A DNA stretch of 64,000 bases from Methylorubrum suomiense (GTDB taxonomy: Bacteria; Pseudomonadota; Alphaproteobacteria; Rhizobiales; Beijerinckiaceae): assembly GCF_022179765.1 (NCBI RefSeq), contig NZ_BPRE01000001.1, forward strand, positions 558,001 to 622,000, in the 5' to 3' direction. The position numbers and the translations under genes are program-made. Below are positions 8,062 to 17,921 of this stretch, piece by piece. A model generated the notes under the pieces. It ran no database searches and was not told where the DNA came from. It saw only the letters and a program-made list of their open reading frames with translations. Within the stretch, counting starts at the first letter, position 1; each line of letters starts with the position of its first letter.

Positions 8062-8796
8062 TTACGCCTTCGACTTGCCGACCAGAACCGGCTGCGGGTT
8101 CGCCCGCTCCGGGAAGAATGACTTGAGATCCTGCAGCTTCGGCGCATCGTTGGCGACGATGTAGCCGTTGTTCGGATGCAGGGTCATGTAGTCCTGATGG
8201 TAGTCCTCCGCCGGGTAGAAGGCGGCGTTCGGCTCGATCTTCGTGGCGATCGGCCGGGAGAACGTCTTCGCGGCGTCGAGCTGGCCGATATAGGCCTTGG
8301 CGATCCGCGCCTGCTCGGCATCGGCCGGGAACACGGCCGAACGGTATTGCGGGCCGGTATCCGGGCCCTGGCGGTTCACCTGGGTCGGGTCGAGCGCCAC
8401 CGAGAAGAAGATCTGAAGCAACTCGTCGTAGCGGATGACCGCCGGATCGTAGGTGATCTGGACGGCCTCGGCATGGCCGGTGCGGCCGGTGCCGACCTCC
8501 TCGTAGCGGGCGCTCGCCTTGGTGCCGCCGGCATAGCCGGACACCGCCTGTTTCACGCCCTTCACGTGCTGGAACACGCCCTGCACGCCCCAGAAACAGC
8601 CGCCCGCGAGGGTCGCGGTGCGAAGCCCGGCGGTTTCCTGGGCCTGCTCCGCCGCATCGGGCAGGCGCCGACCGGCTTCCTCGGCGGAGACCGGCGCGAG
8701 GGGCAGCACGGTGGCGGCCAGCAGGCCGAGCCCGGCCAAGCCACCAAGCAGCAGCGATTTCGGGGAATGCGGATGACGGGGGGTGTCCGAGTTCAC
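8062..8796 (-). CDS. msrA: Peptide-methionine (S)-S-oxide reductase MsrA, exported type
   Basis: Reduces the S-epimer of methionine sulfoxide in proteins. The 244-aa product has an N-terminal hydrophobic export signal (KSLLLGGLAGLGLLAATVLP, to about residue 37), then the MsrA domain with the catalytic GCFWG (Cys67), SGYAGG, GHAEAVQI and YHQDYM motifs. There is no in-frame ATG in front of the domain. A GTG at 8796 starts the gene and overlaps the TGA of msrB by the 4-nt GTGA, so translation is probably coupled. Together with the exported MsrB it should repair both sulfoxide epimers in the envelope. Confidence 0.92.
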   Translation of the reverse strand: MNSDTPRHPHSPKSLLLGGLAGLGLLAATVLPLAPVSAEEAGRRLPDAAEQAQETAGLRTATLAGGCFWGVQGVFQHVKGVKQAVSGYAGGTKASARYEEVGTGRTGHAEAVQITYDPAVIRYDELLQIFFSVALDPTQVNRQGPDTGPQYRSAVFPADAEQARIAKAYIGQLDAAKTFSRPIATKIEPNAAFYPAEDYHQDYMTLHPNNGYIVANDAPKLQDLKSFFPERANPQPVLVGKSKA

Positions 8797-9302
8797 AGCG
8801 CGGCTCCCTTCTGGTCGGTGGCGGGCTCGAAGCGCAGGGCCACGCCGTTCATGCAGTAGCGCAGTCCGGTGGGGCGCGGCCCGTCCTCGAAGACGTGGCC
8901 GAGATGGCCGCCGCAGCGCCGGCAATGCACCTCGGTGCGGCGCATGCCGTAGGCGGTGTCGACCTGCGTGCCGACCGCCTCCGGCAGGGGCTGGTAGAAG
9001 CTCGGCCAGCCGGTGCCGCTCTCGAATTTGGTCTCCGAGGCGAACAATGGCAGGTCGCAGCCGGCGCAGGAGAAACGGCCGGCCCGCTTCTCCTTGTTGA
9101 GCGGGCTCGTCCCCGCCCGCTCGGTGCCGTGCTCGCGCAGGACCGCGTAGGCGGCCGGGCTCAGGGCCTGGCGCCACTCGGCCTCGGTCTTCGTCACCTC
9201 GAAGGTTTTGGCGGCTTCGGCCGAGGCCGGGCCGGCGAAGCGCGCGGCGGCGAGGAGACCGAGGAACGAGGCGCCGGCACGCAGGGTCTGACGGCGGTTC
9301 AT
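8793..9302 (-). CDS. msrB: Peptide-methionine (R)-S-oxide reductase MsrB, exported type
   Basis: Reduces the R-epimer of methionine sulfoxide. The 169-aa protein starts MNRRQTLRAGASFLGLLAAA, a twin-arginine-like signal ending near ASA at residue 28, so export by Tat is plausible. The MsrB domain follows, with zinc cysteines C79/C82 (CAGC) and C127/C130 (CRRC), the GTGWPSF substrate loop, and catalytic Cys150 in RYCMNG. The start at ATG 9302 was chosen because the signal begins there. It is the first gene of the msrB-msrA pair. Confidence 0.93.
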   Translation of the reverse strand: MNRRQTLRAGASFLGLLAAARFAGPASAEAAKTFEVTKTEAEWRQALSPAAYAVLREHGTERAGTSPLNKEKRAGRFSCAGCDLPLFASETKFESGTGWPSFYQPLPEAVGTQVDTAYGMRRTEVHCRRCGGHLGHVFEDGPRPTGLRYCMNGVALRFEPATDQKGAAL

Positions 9303-9632
9303 GGAAGACCTCCGGCGGGTTGGCCCGAAACGGGGTCGCCGAAGCGGGCGAAGCGAAGCATCGTGCGCAATCGATAGCATGAAAGCCCCGCCGCCGCCGC
9401 CGGGCGAACCGCCGCATGGGTGGCGCCGCGCGGCTCGGACCATTCGGGGCGCCTCGCCGGCACGACCGCGCGTTGACGCTTGACCGGGTGGGTATTACCT
9501 CCGGTGCAGGTTCGGCCGAGAGCTGCCCCGTCGAAGGCGCCGCGGCCCGGACTCCCGAAATCTTGCGGGATGCGCGGAGGACGGGCGGCTCCTCCGGCGG
9601 GCCGGCTCCGGGCTCGGCATCCGGGACGCGCG
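9303..9632. other. 330-nt divergent region (msrB / metX)
   Basis: No gene is visible. On the plus strand, TTGACG (9473-9478) and TATTAC (9493-9498) look promoter-like, but their 14-nt spacing is short. A 7-bp hairpin with arms CGGAGGA/TCCTCCG lies at 9575-9596 in the metX leader. I do not see the SAM-II riboswitch often found before metX in alphaproteobacteria. Confidence 0.45.
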
Positions 9633-10843
<1,211 letters not shown>

Positions 10844-10847
<4 letters not shown>

Positions 10848-11554
10848 GCGGCGGACACACCGCCGTGGAGACGGAACGCTTCACCGACGCCGCTTCCGAT
10901 GCCCCGTGGGACGCCGCCGAGGGCCTGCCCCGCGAGGCCGGGGCGCGCATCGACCATATCGTCGTGCTCGGCCTCGTGCCGCCGGGCGCGCGGGTGCTCG
11001 ATATCGGCTGCGGTGACGGCTCGCTTCTGGCGCTGCTGCGCGACCGGCGCGGGGTCGACGGGCGCGGCATCGAGCTGTCGCGCGAGGGCGTCAACGCCTG
11101 CCTCGCCCGCGGCCTGCCGGTGATCCAGGGCGACGCCGACACCGATCTCGCCAACTATCCCGACGGCGCCTTCGACGTCGTGATCCTGTCCCAGACCATC
11201 CAGGCGACCCGCAACCCCCGGATCGTGCTGGAGCATCTGCTCCGCATCGGGCAGCAGGTCGTGATCTCGTTCCCGAATTTCGGCCATTGGCGCGTGCGGG
11301 CCGAACTCGCCTTCCGTGGCCGGATGCCGGTGACCGAGACCATGCCGGAGGCGTGGTACGAGACGGCCAACATCCACCACTGCACCATCCGCGACTTCGT
11401 CGGCCTGTGTCGCCTCGTCGGCGCCCGCATCGAGAAGGCCACGGCGCTCGACGTGCGCGGCCGCCCGATGCGCTTCTCGATGCCGTGGTGGTTCTGGAAC
11501 CTGATCGGCGCGCAGGGCGTGTTCCTGCTGCGGCGGGGTCGTCCGAAGGCGTGA
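10844..11554 (+). CDS. metW: MetW, partner of MetX in methionine biosynthesis
   Basis: A 236-aa protein with a class I methyltransferase fold. The SAM-type glycine loop is [15 protein letters not shown] (about 51-65), followed by GIELSREG and a conserved [10 protein letters not shown] segment. MetW is known in several proteobacteria as an accessory that activates MetX-type homoserine acyltransferases; no methyl transfer has been firmly assigned. The GTG start at 10844 overlaps the metX TGA (GTGA), and the 3' end overlaps the next gene in the same way. About 20 residues ([12 protein letters not shown] onward) precede the family core. Confidence 0.92.
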
Positions 11555-12078
11555 GCGAGCGGCTCGATCCGGCCTCGCGGCGCATCGTCGTGCTGGGTCC
11601 ACCGGGCAGCGGGAAGACGACCCTCGCCCGACGCCTCGGTGCCCGGCATGGGCTCCCGGTGTTCCATCTCGACCATGCCTATTGGCGGCCGGGTTGGGTG
11701 GAGGCGGGATCGGACGCGTTCCGCGACGAAGTCGAGCGCATCGCCACCCTTCCGTCCTGGATCGCGGACGGCAATTATCTCGGCACGATCGGTCCCCGCT
11801 TAGCGGCTGCCGACACGGTGATCTATCTCGATCGGCCGGCTTGGCTCTGTACCGCTCGCGTCCTGCGGCGCACCCTGTCGAGCCTCGGTCGTGTGCGTCC
11901 CGAGGGGCCGCAGGGCTGCCCGGAGCAACTGACTCTGGAGTTTCTGCACTACACCGCGATGTGGAATCGAAAACGGCGTGAGCGCTGCCTCGCTCTGATC
12001 GAAGGCTTCCCTGGCCGCCGAATCATCCTGCGCGGGCGGGACGCGTCGCGCTTCCCCCATCCATCCCCCTCATCCTGA
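11551..12078 (+). CDS. P-loop kinase-like protein (FlaR / topology-modulation type)
   Basis: A 175-aa P-loop NTPase. The Walker A motif is GPPGSGKTT (16-24), followed by FHLDHAYWRPGW, WIADGNY and ADTVIYLDRPAW. This is the pattern of the adenylate-kinase-like proteins annotated as DNA topology modulation protein FlaR, whose substrate is not known. The GTG at 11551 overlaps metW by GTGA, so it is the third gene of a metX-metW-kinase chain. The last residues (HPSPSS) and the TGA stop come from an intergenic inverted repeat (12066-12183), so the natural C-terminus may have been rewritten by the repeat. Confidence 0.8.
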   Translation: MSERLDPASRRIVVLGPPGSGKTTLARRLGARHGLPVFHLDHAYWRPGWVEAGSDAFRDEVERIATLPSWIADGNYLGTIGPRLAAADTVIYLDRPAWLCTARVLRRTLSSLGRVRPEGPQGCPEQLTLEFLHYTAMWNRKRRERCLALIEGFPGRRIILRGRDASRFPHPSPSS

Positions 12079-12183
12079 GGTGGCGGCGCGAAGCGGCACC
12101 CTCGAAGGAGGGCTCCAGGGATCGCGGTGATTTCTGGAGCCCTCCTTCGAGGCCCGCCGAGGCGGGCACCTCAGGATGAGGGG
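12066..12183. repeat. Interspersed inverted repeat, copy A
   Basis: Terminal arms CCCTCATCCTGAGGTG and CACCTCAGGATGAGGGG and internal arms TCGAAGGAGGGCTCCAG and CTGGAGCCCTCCTTCGA form a nearly perfect long hairpin. It lies between the convergent kinase-like and acyltransferase genes and overlaps the former's stop codon. It is almost identical to copy E at 45370-45486. Confidence 0.92.
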
Positions 12184-12208
12184 ATTTGATCGAAAAAGGG
12201 GCGCCGCC

Positions 12209-13000
12209 TCACAGCGTCCCGGACCCGTCCGGTGACGGCTCGGCGCCGCCCACCGGCACCGCGACGGGGTGGCCCTGGCGGGCGAGGTCGGCGCGGCCCT
12301 CCGCCAGCAGGGCGGTGGAGGCGGTCTCGATGCGCTCCTGCACGGTGTTCAGGAACTGGATGCGCGGCAGCCCCGGCGGAATGACGGGCAGGAACTCGAT
12401 GACGGTGGTGCCGGGCATCCGGCGGAAGCCCCGGCGACGCCAGTACAGCCCGGTGTTGAGCGCCACGGGCAGGCAGGGCACGTTCAGCGCGGTGTAGAGA
12501 TGGGAGGCGCCCTGCTTGTAGGCGGGCGGCGCGCCGGCCGGGCGGCGGGTGCCCTCGGGGAAGATGATGAGCTGGCGGCCCTGACCGATGGCGGCTTTGG
12601 CGGACGCGTTCATCGCTGCCATGACCTTGCTGCCCTTGGCGCGATCGATCGGCACCATGCCGCCGCGGGCAAAATACCAGCCGACGATCGGCGTCCACAT
12701 CAGCTCGCGCTTGAGGACGTAGGCGAAATCGTCGAAGGGGATCGTCAGAGCTAGGGTCTCGAGGGCCGATTGGTGCTTGGCGGCGACCAGCAGCGGCCCC
12801 GGCGGGATGTTGTGCAGGCCGCGGAATTCGACCCGGGTGCCGCCGACCACCCGCAGCAGCCAGAGCACCGTCCGGCCCCAGAACTGCGCCACCCGGATCA
12901 CGCCCTGGCGCGAGACGAAGGCGGGCAGGCCCCCGATCGCGATCAGCGCCGTCGCGACATAGAAGCAGAGGTTGAAGGCGAGCGAGCGGAGGAGGAGCAT
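12209..13000 (-). CDS. 1-acyl-sn-glycerol-3-phosphate acyltransferase (PlsC family)
   Basis: Transfers an acyl chain to lysophosphatidate in the inner membrane to make phosphatidate. The 263-aa protein has an N-terminal membrane segment (NLCFYVATALIAIGGLPAF), the acyltransferase block I as KHQSALET (H-x4-E rather than H-x4-D, a variant I associate with alphaproteobacterial members), and block III FPEGTRRP. The length is standard. It is convergent with the kinase-like gene across repeat copy A and 65 nt downstream of the ggt start in the same orientation direction, but the ggt stop precedes it, so co-transcription ggt-plsC is not implied. Confidence 0.9.
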   Translation of the reverse strand: MLLLRSLAFNLCFYVATALIAIGGLPAFVSRQGVIRVAQFWGRTVLWLLRVVGGTRVEFRGLHNIPPGPLLVAAKHQSALETLALTIPFDDFAYVLKRELMWTPIVGWYFARGGMVPIDRAKGSKVMAAMNASAKAAIGQGRQLIIFPEGTRRPAGAPPAYKQGASHLYTALNVPCLPVALNTGLYWRRRGFRRMPGTTVIEFLPVIPPGLPRIQFLNTVQERIETASTALLAEGRADLARQGHPVAVPVGGAEPSPDGSGTL

Positions 13001-13065
13001 CGGCGGTCCGGAGAGGCTGGCGCTCCTTTAGCTCGCGCGCCCGCGCTTGCCCACCGCCGCGTGTC

Positions 13066-14823
13066 TCAATGCCCCTCCGCCAGCGTCCCCCGCTGGCGTG
13101 GGTCTGAGGCGCCCGCGAGGAATCCGTCCTCGGCCATCACCGAATTGGCCGAGCCCGAACTCGCCCCGACCTTCACCGGATGGCCCTTGGCGCGCAGCAG
13201 GGCCAGGGTGTCGGGAGAGACGCCCTCCTCCACCATCAGCATGTCGGGCTGCCACTGATGGTGGATGCGCGGCGCGGCGACCGCCTCGGCGAGGTTCATC
13301 CGGAAGTCGAGCACGTTGACGATCACCTGCAGCACCGTGGTGATGATGCGGCTGCCGCCGGGGCTCCCGGTGACGAGATAGAGCTTGCCGTCCCGGAACA
13401 CGAAGGTCGGCGTCATGGAGGAGAGCGGGCGGGCGCCCGGGGCCACCGCGTTCGCCTCGCCCCCGACCAGGCCGTAGGCGTTGCGCGCGCCGGTCTTGGC
13501 GGAGAAATCGTCCATCTCGTTGTTGAGCAGCACCCCCGTGCCCTCGGCCACCAGCCCGATCCCGTAGGAGAAGTTGAGGGTGTAGGTGTTCGAGACCGCG
13601 TTGCCCTCGGCATCCACCACCGAGAAATGGGTGGTCTGGTCCGATTCGTAGGGCAGCGGGTCGCCGGCCTTCACCTCCGTGGCGGGCCGCGCCCGCTCCG
13701 GGTCGATCGTTGCGCGGATCGCGGCCGCGTAGGGTTTGGACGTGAGACCCGCCACCGGAACCTTGGTGCGGGCTGGGTCCCCGAGCCAGGTGGCGCGATC
13801 GGCATAGGCGGGCTTCATCGCCTCCGCCATGAGGTGCAGTGCGGCCGCGCTGCCGGTGCCGAGTTTGGCCAGATCGTACCCCTCCAGCACGTTGAGGATC
13901 TCGATGAGGTGGACCCCGCCGGAGCTGGGCGGCGGCATCGAGACGATCTCGTAGCCGCGATAGGTGCCGCGCACCGGCTGGCGGATCTCCGGCCGGTAGG
14001 CGGCGAGATCGGCCGCCGTCATGATGCCGCCCGCACCCTGCACCGCATCCGCGATCTTCTGGGCGATCGCGCCTTCGTAGAAGGCGTCCGGCCCGCGCTC
14101 GGCGATGGCCTTGAGGGTGTCGGCGAGGTCGGTCTGCTTCAGCGTCGCCCCGCGCGGCAGGACATGATCGCCCTCGAAGAAGATCTTCCGGCTCGACGGC
14201 CACGCCCCGAGCAGTCCGGAGGCGCGGGGCAGGGAATCGGCGAGCCCCGACTCGACCGGGATGCCCGCGCGGGCGAGCGTCTCGGCCGGCGCGATGAGTT
14301 CGGCGAGCGTCAGCTTGCCCGAGCCGTAGCGGCGATGCGCTTCCGCCAAGCCCCGCACGGTGCCCGGTACCCCGACCGCCTTGCCGCCGCGGGTGGAGGC
14401 GGCGCGGTCGGGCTCGCCCTTGGCGTCCAGGAACATGTCGGCCGTTGCCGCCGCGGGGGCGGTCTCGCGGTAATCGATCGCCACCGTCTCGCGGTTCGCG
14501 GCCCGGTGGACCATCATGAAGCCGCCGCCGCCGAGATTGCCCGCCCGCGGCAGGGTCACGGCCAGGGCGAACCCCACCGCCACCGCCGCGTCGATGGCGT
14601 TGCCGCCCTTCTCCAGCACCGCGACCCCGACACGGGTCGCCAGCGCCTCCTGCGACGAGACTATGCCGCGGGTCGCCAGCACCGGCAGCAACCGCGCCGC
14701 ATCCGATTGGATCGGCGGCGGTTCGGGAGCGGTGGGAAGGGAGCCCGGCGTGACGTCCGCCTGCGCCCAGGCCGGGCCTGCGAGAACGAGGAACGCGAGG
14801 GCGAGGCGAAGTCGGAGCGTCAT
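13066..14823 (-). CDS. ggt: Gamma-glutamyltransferase
   Basis: Cleaves the gamma-glutamyl bond of glutathione and related peptides in the periplasm. The 585-aa precursor has a signal peptide (MTLRLRLALAFLVLAGPAWA). It matures by autocleavage before Thr397, in SDQTTHFSVVD, giving large and small subunits. Other family marks are GNLGGGGFM near 95, PPPSSGG near 298, and the small-subunit GGSRIITTVLQ. Length is typical. The start at ATG 14823 was taken for its signal peptide; the frame is open further upstream. It lies 65 nt above the acyltransferase gene on the minus strand. Confidence 0.95.
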   Translation of the reverse strand: MTLRLRLALAFLVLAGPAWAQADVTPGSLPTAPEPPPIQSDAARLLPVLATRGIVSSQEALATRVGVAVLEKGGNAIDAAVAVGFALAVTLPRAGNLGGGGFMMVHRAANRETVAIDYRETAPAAATADMFLDAKGEPDRAASTRGGKAVGVPGTVRGLAEAHRRYGSGKLTLAELIAPAETLARAGIPVESGLADSLPRASGLLGAWPSSRKIFFEGDHVLPRGATLKQTDLADTLKAIAERGPDAFYEGAIAQKIADAVQGAGGIMTAADLAAYRPEIRQPVRGTYRGYEIVSMPPPSSGGVHLIEILNVLEGYDLAKLGTGSAAALHLMAEAMKPAYADRATWLGDPARTKVPVAGLTSKPYAAAIRATIDPERARPATEVKAGDPLPYESDQTTHFSVVDAEGNAVSNTYTLNFSYGIGLVAEGTGVLLNNEMDDFSAKTGARNAYGLVGGEANAVAPGARPLSSMTPTFVFRDGKLYLVTGSPGGSRIITTVLQVIVNVLDFRMNLAEAVAAPRIHHQWQPDMLMVEEGVSPDTLALLRAKGHPVKVGASSGSANSVMAEDGFLAGASDPRQRGTLAEGH

Positions 14824-14926
14824 GCGAGACGATCTAGCCCCCGGCCCGGCCGCGGCCAGCCGGCGCGCGCGATTCCCCTGCTGCACCGGCTTCCCCAAAG
14901 CCGGTTCCCCCTTTCGGGCCGGAGCT

Positions 14927-15211
14927 CTATTGCCCGCTGATCGACGGGCCGCCGGCTGCACCGCCGGTGCCGGGCGGGCCGCTCGTCGGCGTCCCACCGA
15001 TCACGGCACCGGGTGTGCCACCGACCACCGCCGGACGGTTCGGGGTGCCGCCGGTACCGGGGCCCGATACGGGCGCGTCACCGGTGGCGGAGGCCTTCGG
15101 GCTCGGCGGCGAGGGGACGGCGGATGGGCCCTCGCGCTGGCCGGACTGCGCCAGGGCGTGCGCGGCCGGAAGGGTCAGGACGAGCGCTAGGGCGATCGGA
15201 AGATGCCGCAT
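14927..15211 (-). CDS. Small secreted Gly/Pro/Thr-rich protein
   Basis: A 94-aa product with a clear signal peptide (MRHLPIALALVLTLPAAHAL, cleavage after ALA near 21). The mature part is low complexity, rich in Gly, Pro, Ser and Thr, with repeated GGTP units (TGGTPNRP, GGTPGAV, GGTPTSG). Nothing in it suggests enzymatic activity. It is probably an unstructured periplasmic or surface protein. A weak EcfG-like element lies about 50 nt upstream (15257-15281). It is 103 nt upstream of ggt on the same strand and might share its transcript. Confidence 0.6.
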   Translation of the reverse strand: MRHLPIALALVLTLPAAHALAQSGQREGPSAVPSPPSPKASATGDAPVSGPGTGGTPNRPAVVGGTPGAVIGGTPTSGPPGTGGAAGGPSISGQ

Positions 15212-15256
15212 GGAGGGCCTGCGAGGTCAGAATGCCGGAAGCGGCGGGTTCTGACG

Positions 15257-15281
15257 AACACCGGCACCGGATCGGAGTTCC
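15257..15281 (-). promoter_or_regulatory. Weak EcfG-like promoter
   Basis: The minus strand reads GGAAC, 16 nt, TGTT, about 50 nt before the start of the 94-aa secreted protein. The -35 is perfect and the -10 differs at one base from CGTT. Confidence 0.35.
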
Positions 15282-15331
15282 GCGCCGTTCGGGAAGGCTT
15301 CGCCCGGCTCTCTCGCTTTCTCCCACCCACA

Positions 15332-15450
15332 CCTTCATCCTGCGGTGCTGCGGAGCAGCCTGGAAGACGGGCTCCAGCGTATCGCGCGGCGTCTGGAGCC
15401 CTCCTTCGAGGCTCCGCCTTTGGCGAAGCACCTCAGGATGAGGGGGATGG
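15332..15450. repeat. Interspersed inverted repeat, copy B
   Basis: The right arm is canonical (CTGGAGCCCTCCTTCGAGG and CACCTCAGGATGAGGG). The left arm has diverged (CTTCATCCTGCGGTG, GACGGGCTCCAG). It lies between two minus-strand genes. Confidence 0.85.
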
Positions 15451-15485
15451 GTGGGAGGGTCTCAAGCCCGCCCGCGATTCCCGGA

Positions 15486-15530
15486 TCTCTCCTTCGAGGC
15501 CGCTGCGCGGCGCCTCTGGATGAGGGGATC
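15486..15530. repeat. Half copy of the interspersed repeat
   Basis: It contains only the right half (TCTCCTTCGAGGCCGC and CGCCTCTGGATGAGGGG), 35 nt after copy B. This suggests decay or partial duplication. Confidence 0.7.
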
Positions 15531-15558
15531 GGATGCAGGATGCCCGGCAGTCGAGCGA

Positions 15559-16569
15559 TCAGCGTCCGGTCGTCAGCAGGATCTTGCCCGAATGGCTGCT
15601 GGTCTCCATCAGCTCGTGGGCCTTCCGGGCGTCTTCGAGCGGGAAGGTGGCGTGGACGATGGGGCGGATCTTTCCCGCCTCGACCAGCGGCCAGACCTCG
15701 CCGCGCACGCCGTCGGCGATGGCGGCCTTGGCCTCCTTGGATTGCGCCCGCAGCGTCGCCCCGGTGATCGTCAGGCGCTTGAGCATGATCGGGGTCAGGG
15801 TCAGGCTCTCGGCCTTGTAGCCCTGCATGAAGGCGATCTGGACCAGCCGGCCCTCGACCGCGAGGGAGGCGATATTCTTCTGCAGGTAGGCCGCGCCCAC
15901 CATGTCGAGGATCACGTCGACGCCCTTTCCGTCGGTGAGGCGCTTCACCTCCTCGGCGAAATCGGCCTCGCGGTAATTGATCGCGGCATCCGCGCCCAGC
16001 TCCTCGCAGAACCGGCACTTCTCGGCGGAGCCCGCCGTGGTGAGCACCCGCGCGCCGTGCTGCTTGGCGATCTGGATCGCGGTGGTGCCGATGCCGCTCG
16101 ACCCGCCATGGACCAGGAAGGTTTCGCCGGCCTTCAGCCGCCCGCGCTGGACGACGGTGGAATAGACCGTGAAGACGGTCTCGGGCAGGCCCGCAGCCTC
16201 GACGAGGGAGAGGGAGGACGGCTTCTTGAGCACCTGCCCGGCTTCGGCCACGGCGAATTCGGCGTAGCCGCCGCTGATGACGAGGGCGCAGACCTCCTCG
16301 CCGAGGGCGAAACCGCCGACGCCCTCGCCGAGGGCGGCGATGCGTCCGGCGATCTCCAGACCGGGGATCTCGGTGGCGCCCTTCGGCGGCGGATAGCTGC
16401 CCTGGCGCTGCATGATGTCGGGCCGGTTGACGCCCGCCGCCACGACCTCGATCAGGACCTGTCCCGCTCCGGGCCGCGGCACCGGCGCCGTCTCGACCGC
16501 GATCACCTCCGGCCCGCCCGCGCCGCCGAAGCGGATCTGGCGCATGGTCTCGGGCGGGGATTGGGTCAT
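15559..16569 (-). CDS. NAD(P)H quinone oxidoreductase, zinc-independent MDR family
   Basis: A 336-aa medium-chain dehydrogenase/reductase of the PIG3/quinone oxidoreductase type, expected to reduce quinones or enones with NADPH. The N-terminal GroES-like domain contains AAGVNRPDIMQRQGSYPPP, a signature of this subgroup. The Rossmann motif is HGGSSGIGTTAIQ near residue 149, with no zinc ligands. Other marks are DVILDMVGAAY and the C-terminal THE-like HATFPLEDARKAHELM. The start at ATG 16569 fits the family. It is followed by the repeat-rich region. Confidence 0.92.
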   Translation of the reverse strand: MTQSPPETMRQIRFGGAGGPEVIAVETAPVPRPGAGQVLIEVVAAGVNRPDIMQRQGSYPPPKGATEIPGLEIAGRIAALGEGVGGFALGEEVCALVISGGYAEFAVAEAGQVLKKPSSLSLVEAAGLPETVFTVYSTVVQRGRLKAGETFLVHGGSSGIGTTAIQIAKQHGARVLTTAGSAEKCRFCEELGADAAINYREADFAEEVKRLTDGKGVDVILDMVGAAYLQKNIASLAVEGRLVQIAFMQGYKAESLTLTPIMLKRLTITGATLRAQSKEAKAAIADGVRGEVWPLVEAGKIRPIVHATFPLEDARKAHELMETSSHSGKILLTTGR

Positions 16570-16690
16570 CGACGGGCTCCTGCGGCGTTCCGGGCTCCCC
16601 GACACATGGCGCGGAAGGTCGGCCCCGTCGAGGTTGCGGTCGGATCGTTCATCCCTGCCGGCAGGGGACATGGCGGGGAGCGGCGCATGA

Positions 16691-16722
16691 AAAAGCCCCC
16701 GAACGCGGTGTCCGGGGGCTTT
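16691..16722 (-). terminator. Rho-independent terminator
   Basis: A 10-bp stem (arms AAAGCCCCCG 16692-16701 and CGGGGGCTTT 16713-16722) is followed on the minus strand by a T-run. It ends the transcript of the 92-aa membrane protein gene (16750-17028). Confidence 0.85.
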
Positions 16723-16749
16723 GTTGCTCGAAGCGTCGAAGTGTGGGGC

Positions 16750-17028
16750 TCAGTTGGCCTTCTTCTGCGCCGGCTGCGGATAGGCCGGGTTCTCGGCCGG
16801 GACGTTGCCGCTGTTGGAGGACGGCGCCTTGTTGACGGAGCCCGTCGTGATCTCACGGGCCGATTCCTGGCTCTTGCCGGCATAGTCGGCGGGCGACTCG
16901 GCCCGGTTCCAGCTCAGGAGACCGACGGTCGCGACCGCAAGCAGGACCAAGCTGGCGATGAGCACGTAGAGGACCGGCTTGCCCTTCTCGCCCTGGCGAG
17001 CTTCGGTGGGGTTCTCGATCGGCGCCAT
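16750..17028 (-). CDS. Small single-span membrane protein, 92 aa
   Basis: The product has a charged N-terminus (MAPIENPTEARQGEKGKP), one membrane helix (LYVLIASLVLLAVATVGLLS, about 19-38) and a polar, Ser/Pro/Asn-rich tail (about 45-92) that probably lies in the periplasm. No family is recognised. The start at ATG 17028 was chosen because the frame upstream lacks any similarity. A strong terminator 28 nt downstream shows that a real transcript ends here, which supports the gene. Confidence 0.7.
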   Translation of the reverse strand: MAPIENPTEARQGEKGKPVLYVLIASLVLLAVATVGLLSWNRAESPADYAGKSQESAREITTGSVNKAPSSNSGNVPAENPAYPQPAQKKAN

Positions 17029-17171
17029 GGAATTCCTCTCTCGCCGCCCCGATGCCGCTGGGCCATCGGGCAGCCTGATGTGATTTGGGATATGCTTGGC
17101 CAACGCCGGCCGGGGCGGGGGAGTTCCTGACGGCCAAGCCCATGGCAGAGCCGATCGCTCGCTTCGACGGC

Positions 17172-17723
17172 TTATAAATTCTTCAGGAAGCCGGCGAGCC
17201 GCATCAGGCCTTCGGGCCAGGGTCCATGCCCGCTCGCCACGTTGATGTGGCCGGACTCGCCCGCATCCACCAGGGCGGAGCCCCAGGCATAGGCGTAGTC
17301 TTCGGCCCGCGCGTAGGTGCAATACGGATCGGTGCGGCTCGCTACCAGCAGCGAGGGGAAGGGCAGCGGGTCGCGCGGGACGGGGGCGAAGGCGCGCACG
17401 CTCTCGGGCAGGTCGGTGCCAGCCTCGATGTCCGGGAAGGCGACGAGCAGCGCCCCGCGCACCACGTTCGGGGGGAAAAGCGGCGCCGCCTCCACCGCCG
17501 CGACGACGCCGAGGCTGTGGGCGATCAGGATCACCGGCCGATGCGCCGCCTCGACCGCCTCGACGATGCGCGCGCGCCAGGATTCCGGATCCGGCCGGTG
17601 CCAATCCGCCTGTTCGACCACCCGCGCCGTCTTGAGGCGGCCCGCCCAGCGGCTCTGCCAATGCTCCTCCTCGGAGCCGGCATAGCCCGGCAGGATCAGG
17701 ATGTCGCAGTCGGCTGTCTTCAT
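17172..17723 (-). CDS. RBBP9/YdeN family alpha/beta hydrolase
   Basis: A 183-aa serine hydrolase of the short RBBP9/YdeN type. Marks are the N-terminal ILILPGYAGSEEEHWQSRW, the nucleophile elbow AHSLG near residue 69, ASRTDPYCTYARAED carrying the acid residue, and the closing SGHINVASGHGPWPEG with the catalytic His. All three catalytic residues appear present. The substrate is unknown. It is single and monocistronic-looking, with 143 nt to the small membrane gene and 198 nt to uvsE. Confidence 0.88.
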   Translation of the reverse strand: MKTADCDILILPGYAGSEEEHWQSRWAGRLKTARVVEQADWHRPDPESWRARIVEAVEAAHRPVILIAHSLGVVAAVEAAPLFPPNVVRGALLVAFPDIEAGTDLPESVRAFAPVPRDPLPFPSLLVASRTDPYCTYARAEDYAYAWGSALVDAGESGHINVASGHGPWPEGLMRLAGFLKNL

Positions 17724-17921
17724 GATCGGCCTTTCGGGTCGGGCGCTGCCGTCAACTTACCGGCGCAGCCCTGGTCACCCTGACCTTGGGCGCGCCTCCG
17801 GTCCGGCCAGTAGCCGAGACGATCGATCATGACGATCCCGGGCGGCGAGCCGAAGCGCCGCGAGGGCGGTTGGCGCCCGCCCCCGGCGATGACCGCATGG
17901 GGCGCGACGCCGGGACTTGCG

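Larger units (their letters stand above)
15212..15558. other. 347-nt intergenic region occupied by repeats
   Basis: There is no gene. It contains a weak EcfG-like element (15257-15281), repeat copy B (15332-15450) and a half copy (15486-15530). Confidence 0.75.

Noticed and set aside
8062..9417. A single fused MsrB-MsrA protein from one long minus-strand frame
   Set aside because: The msrA frame continues upstream but reads msrB out of frame; msrB has its own frame, signal and stop, overlapping the msrA GTG by 4 nt.
9420..9632. A SAM-II riboswitch before metX
   Set aside because: I looked for the conserved pseudoknot segments and did not find them; only a short generic hairpin is present.
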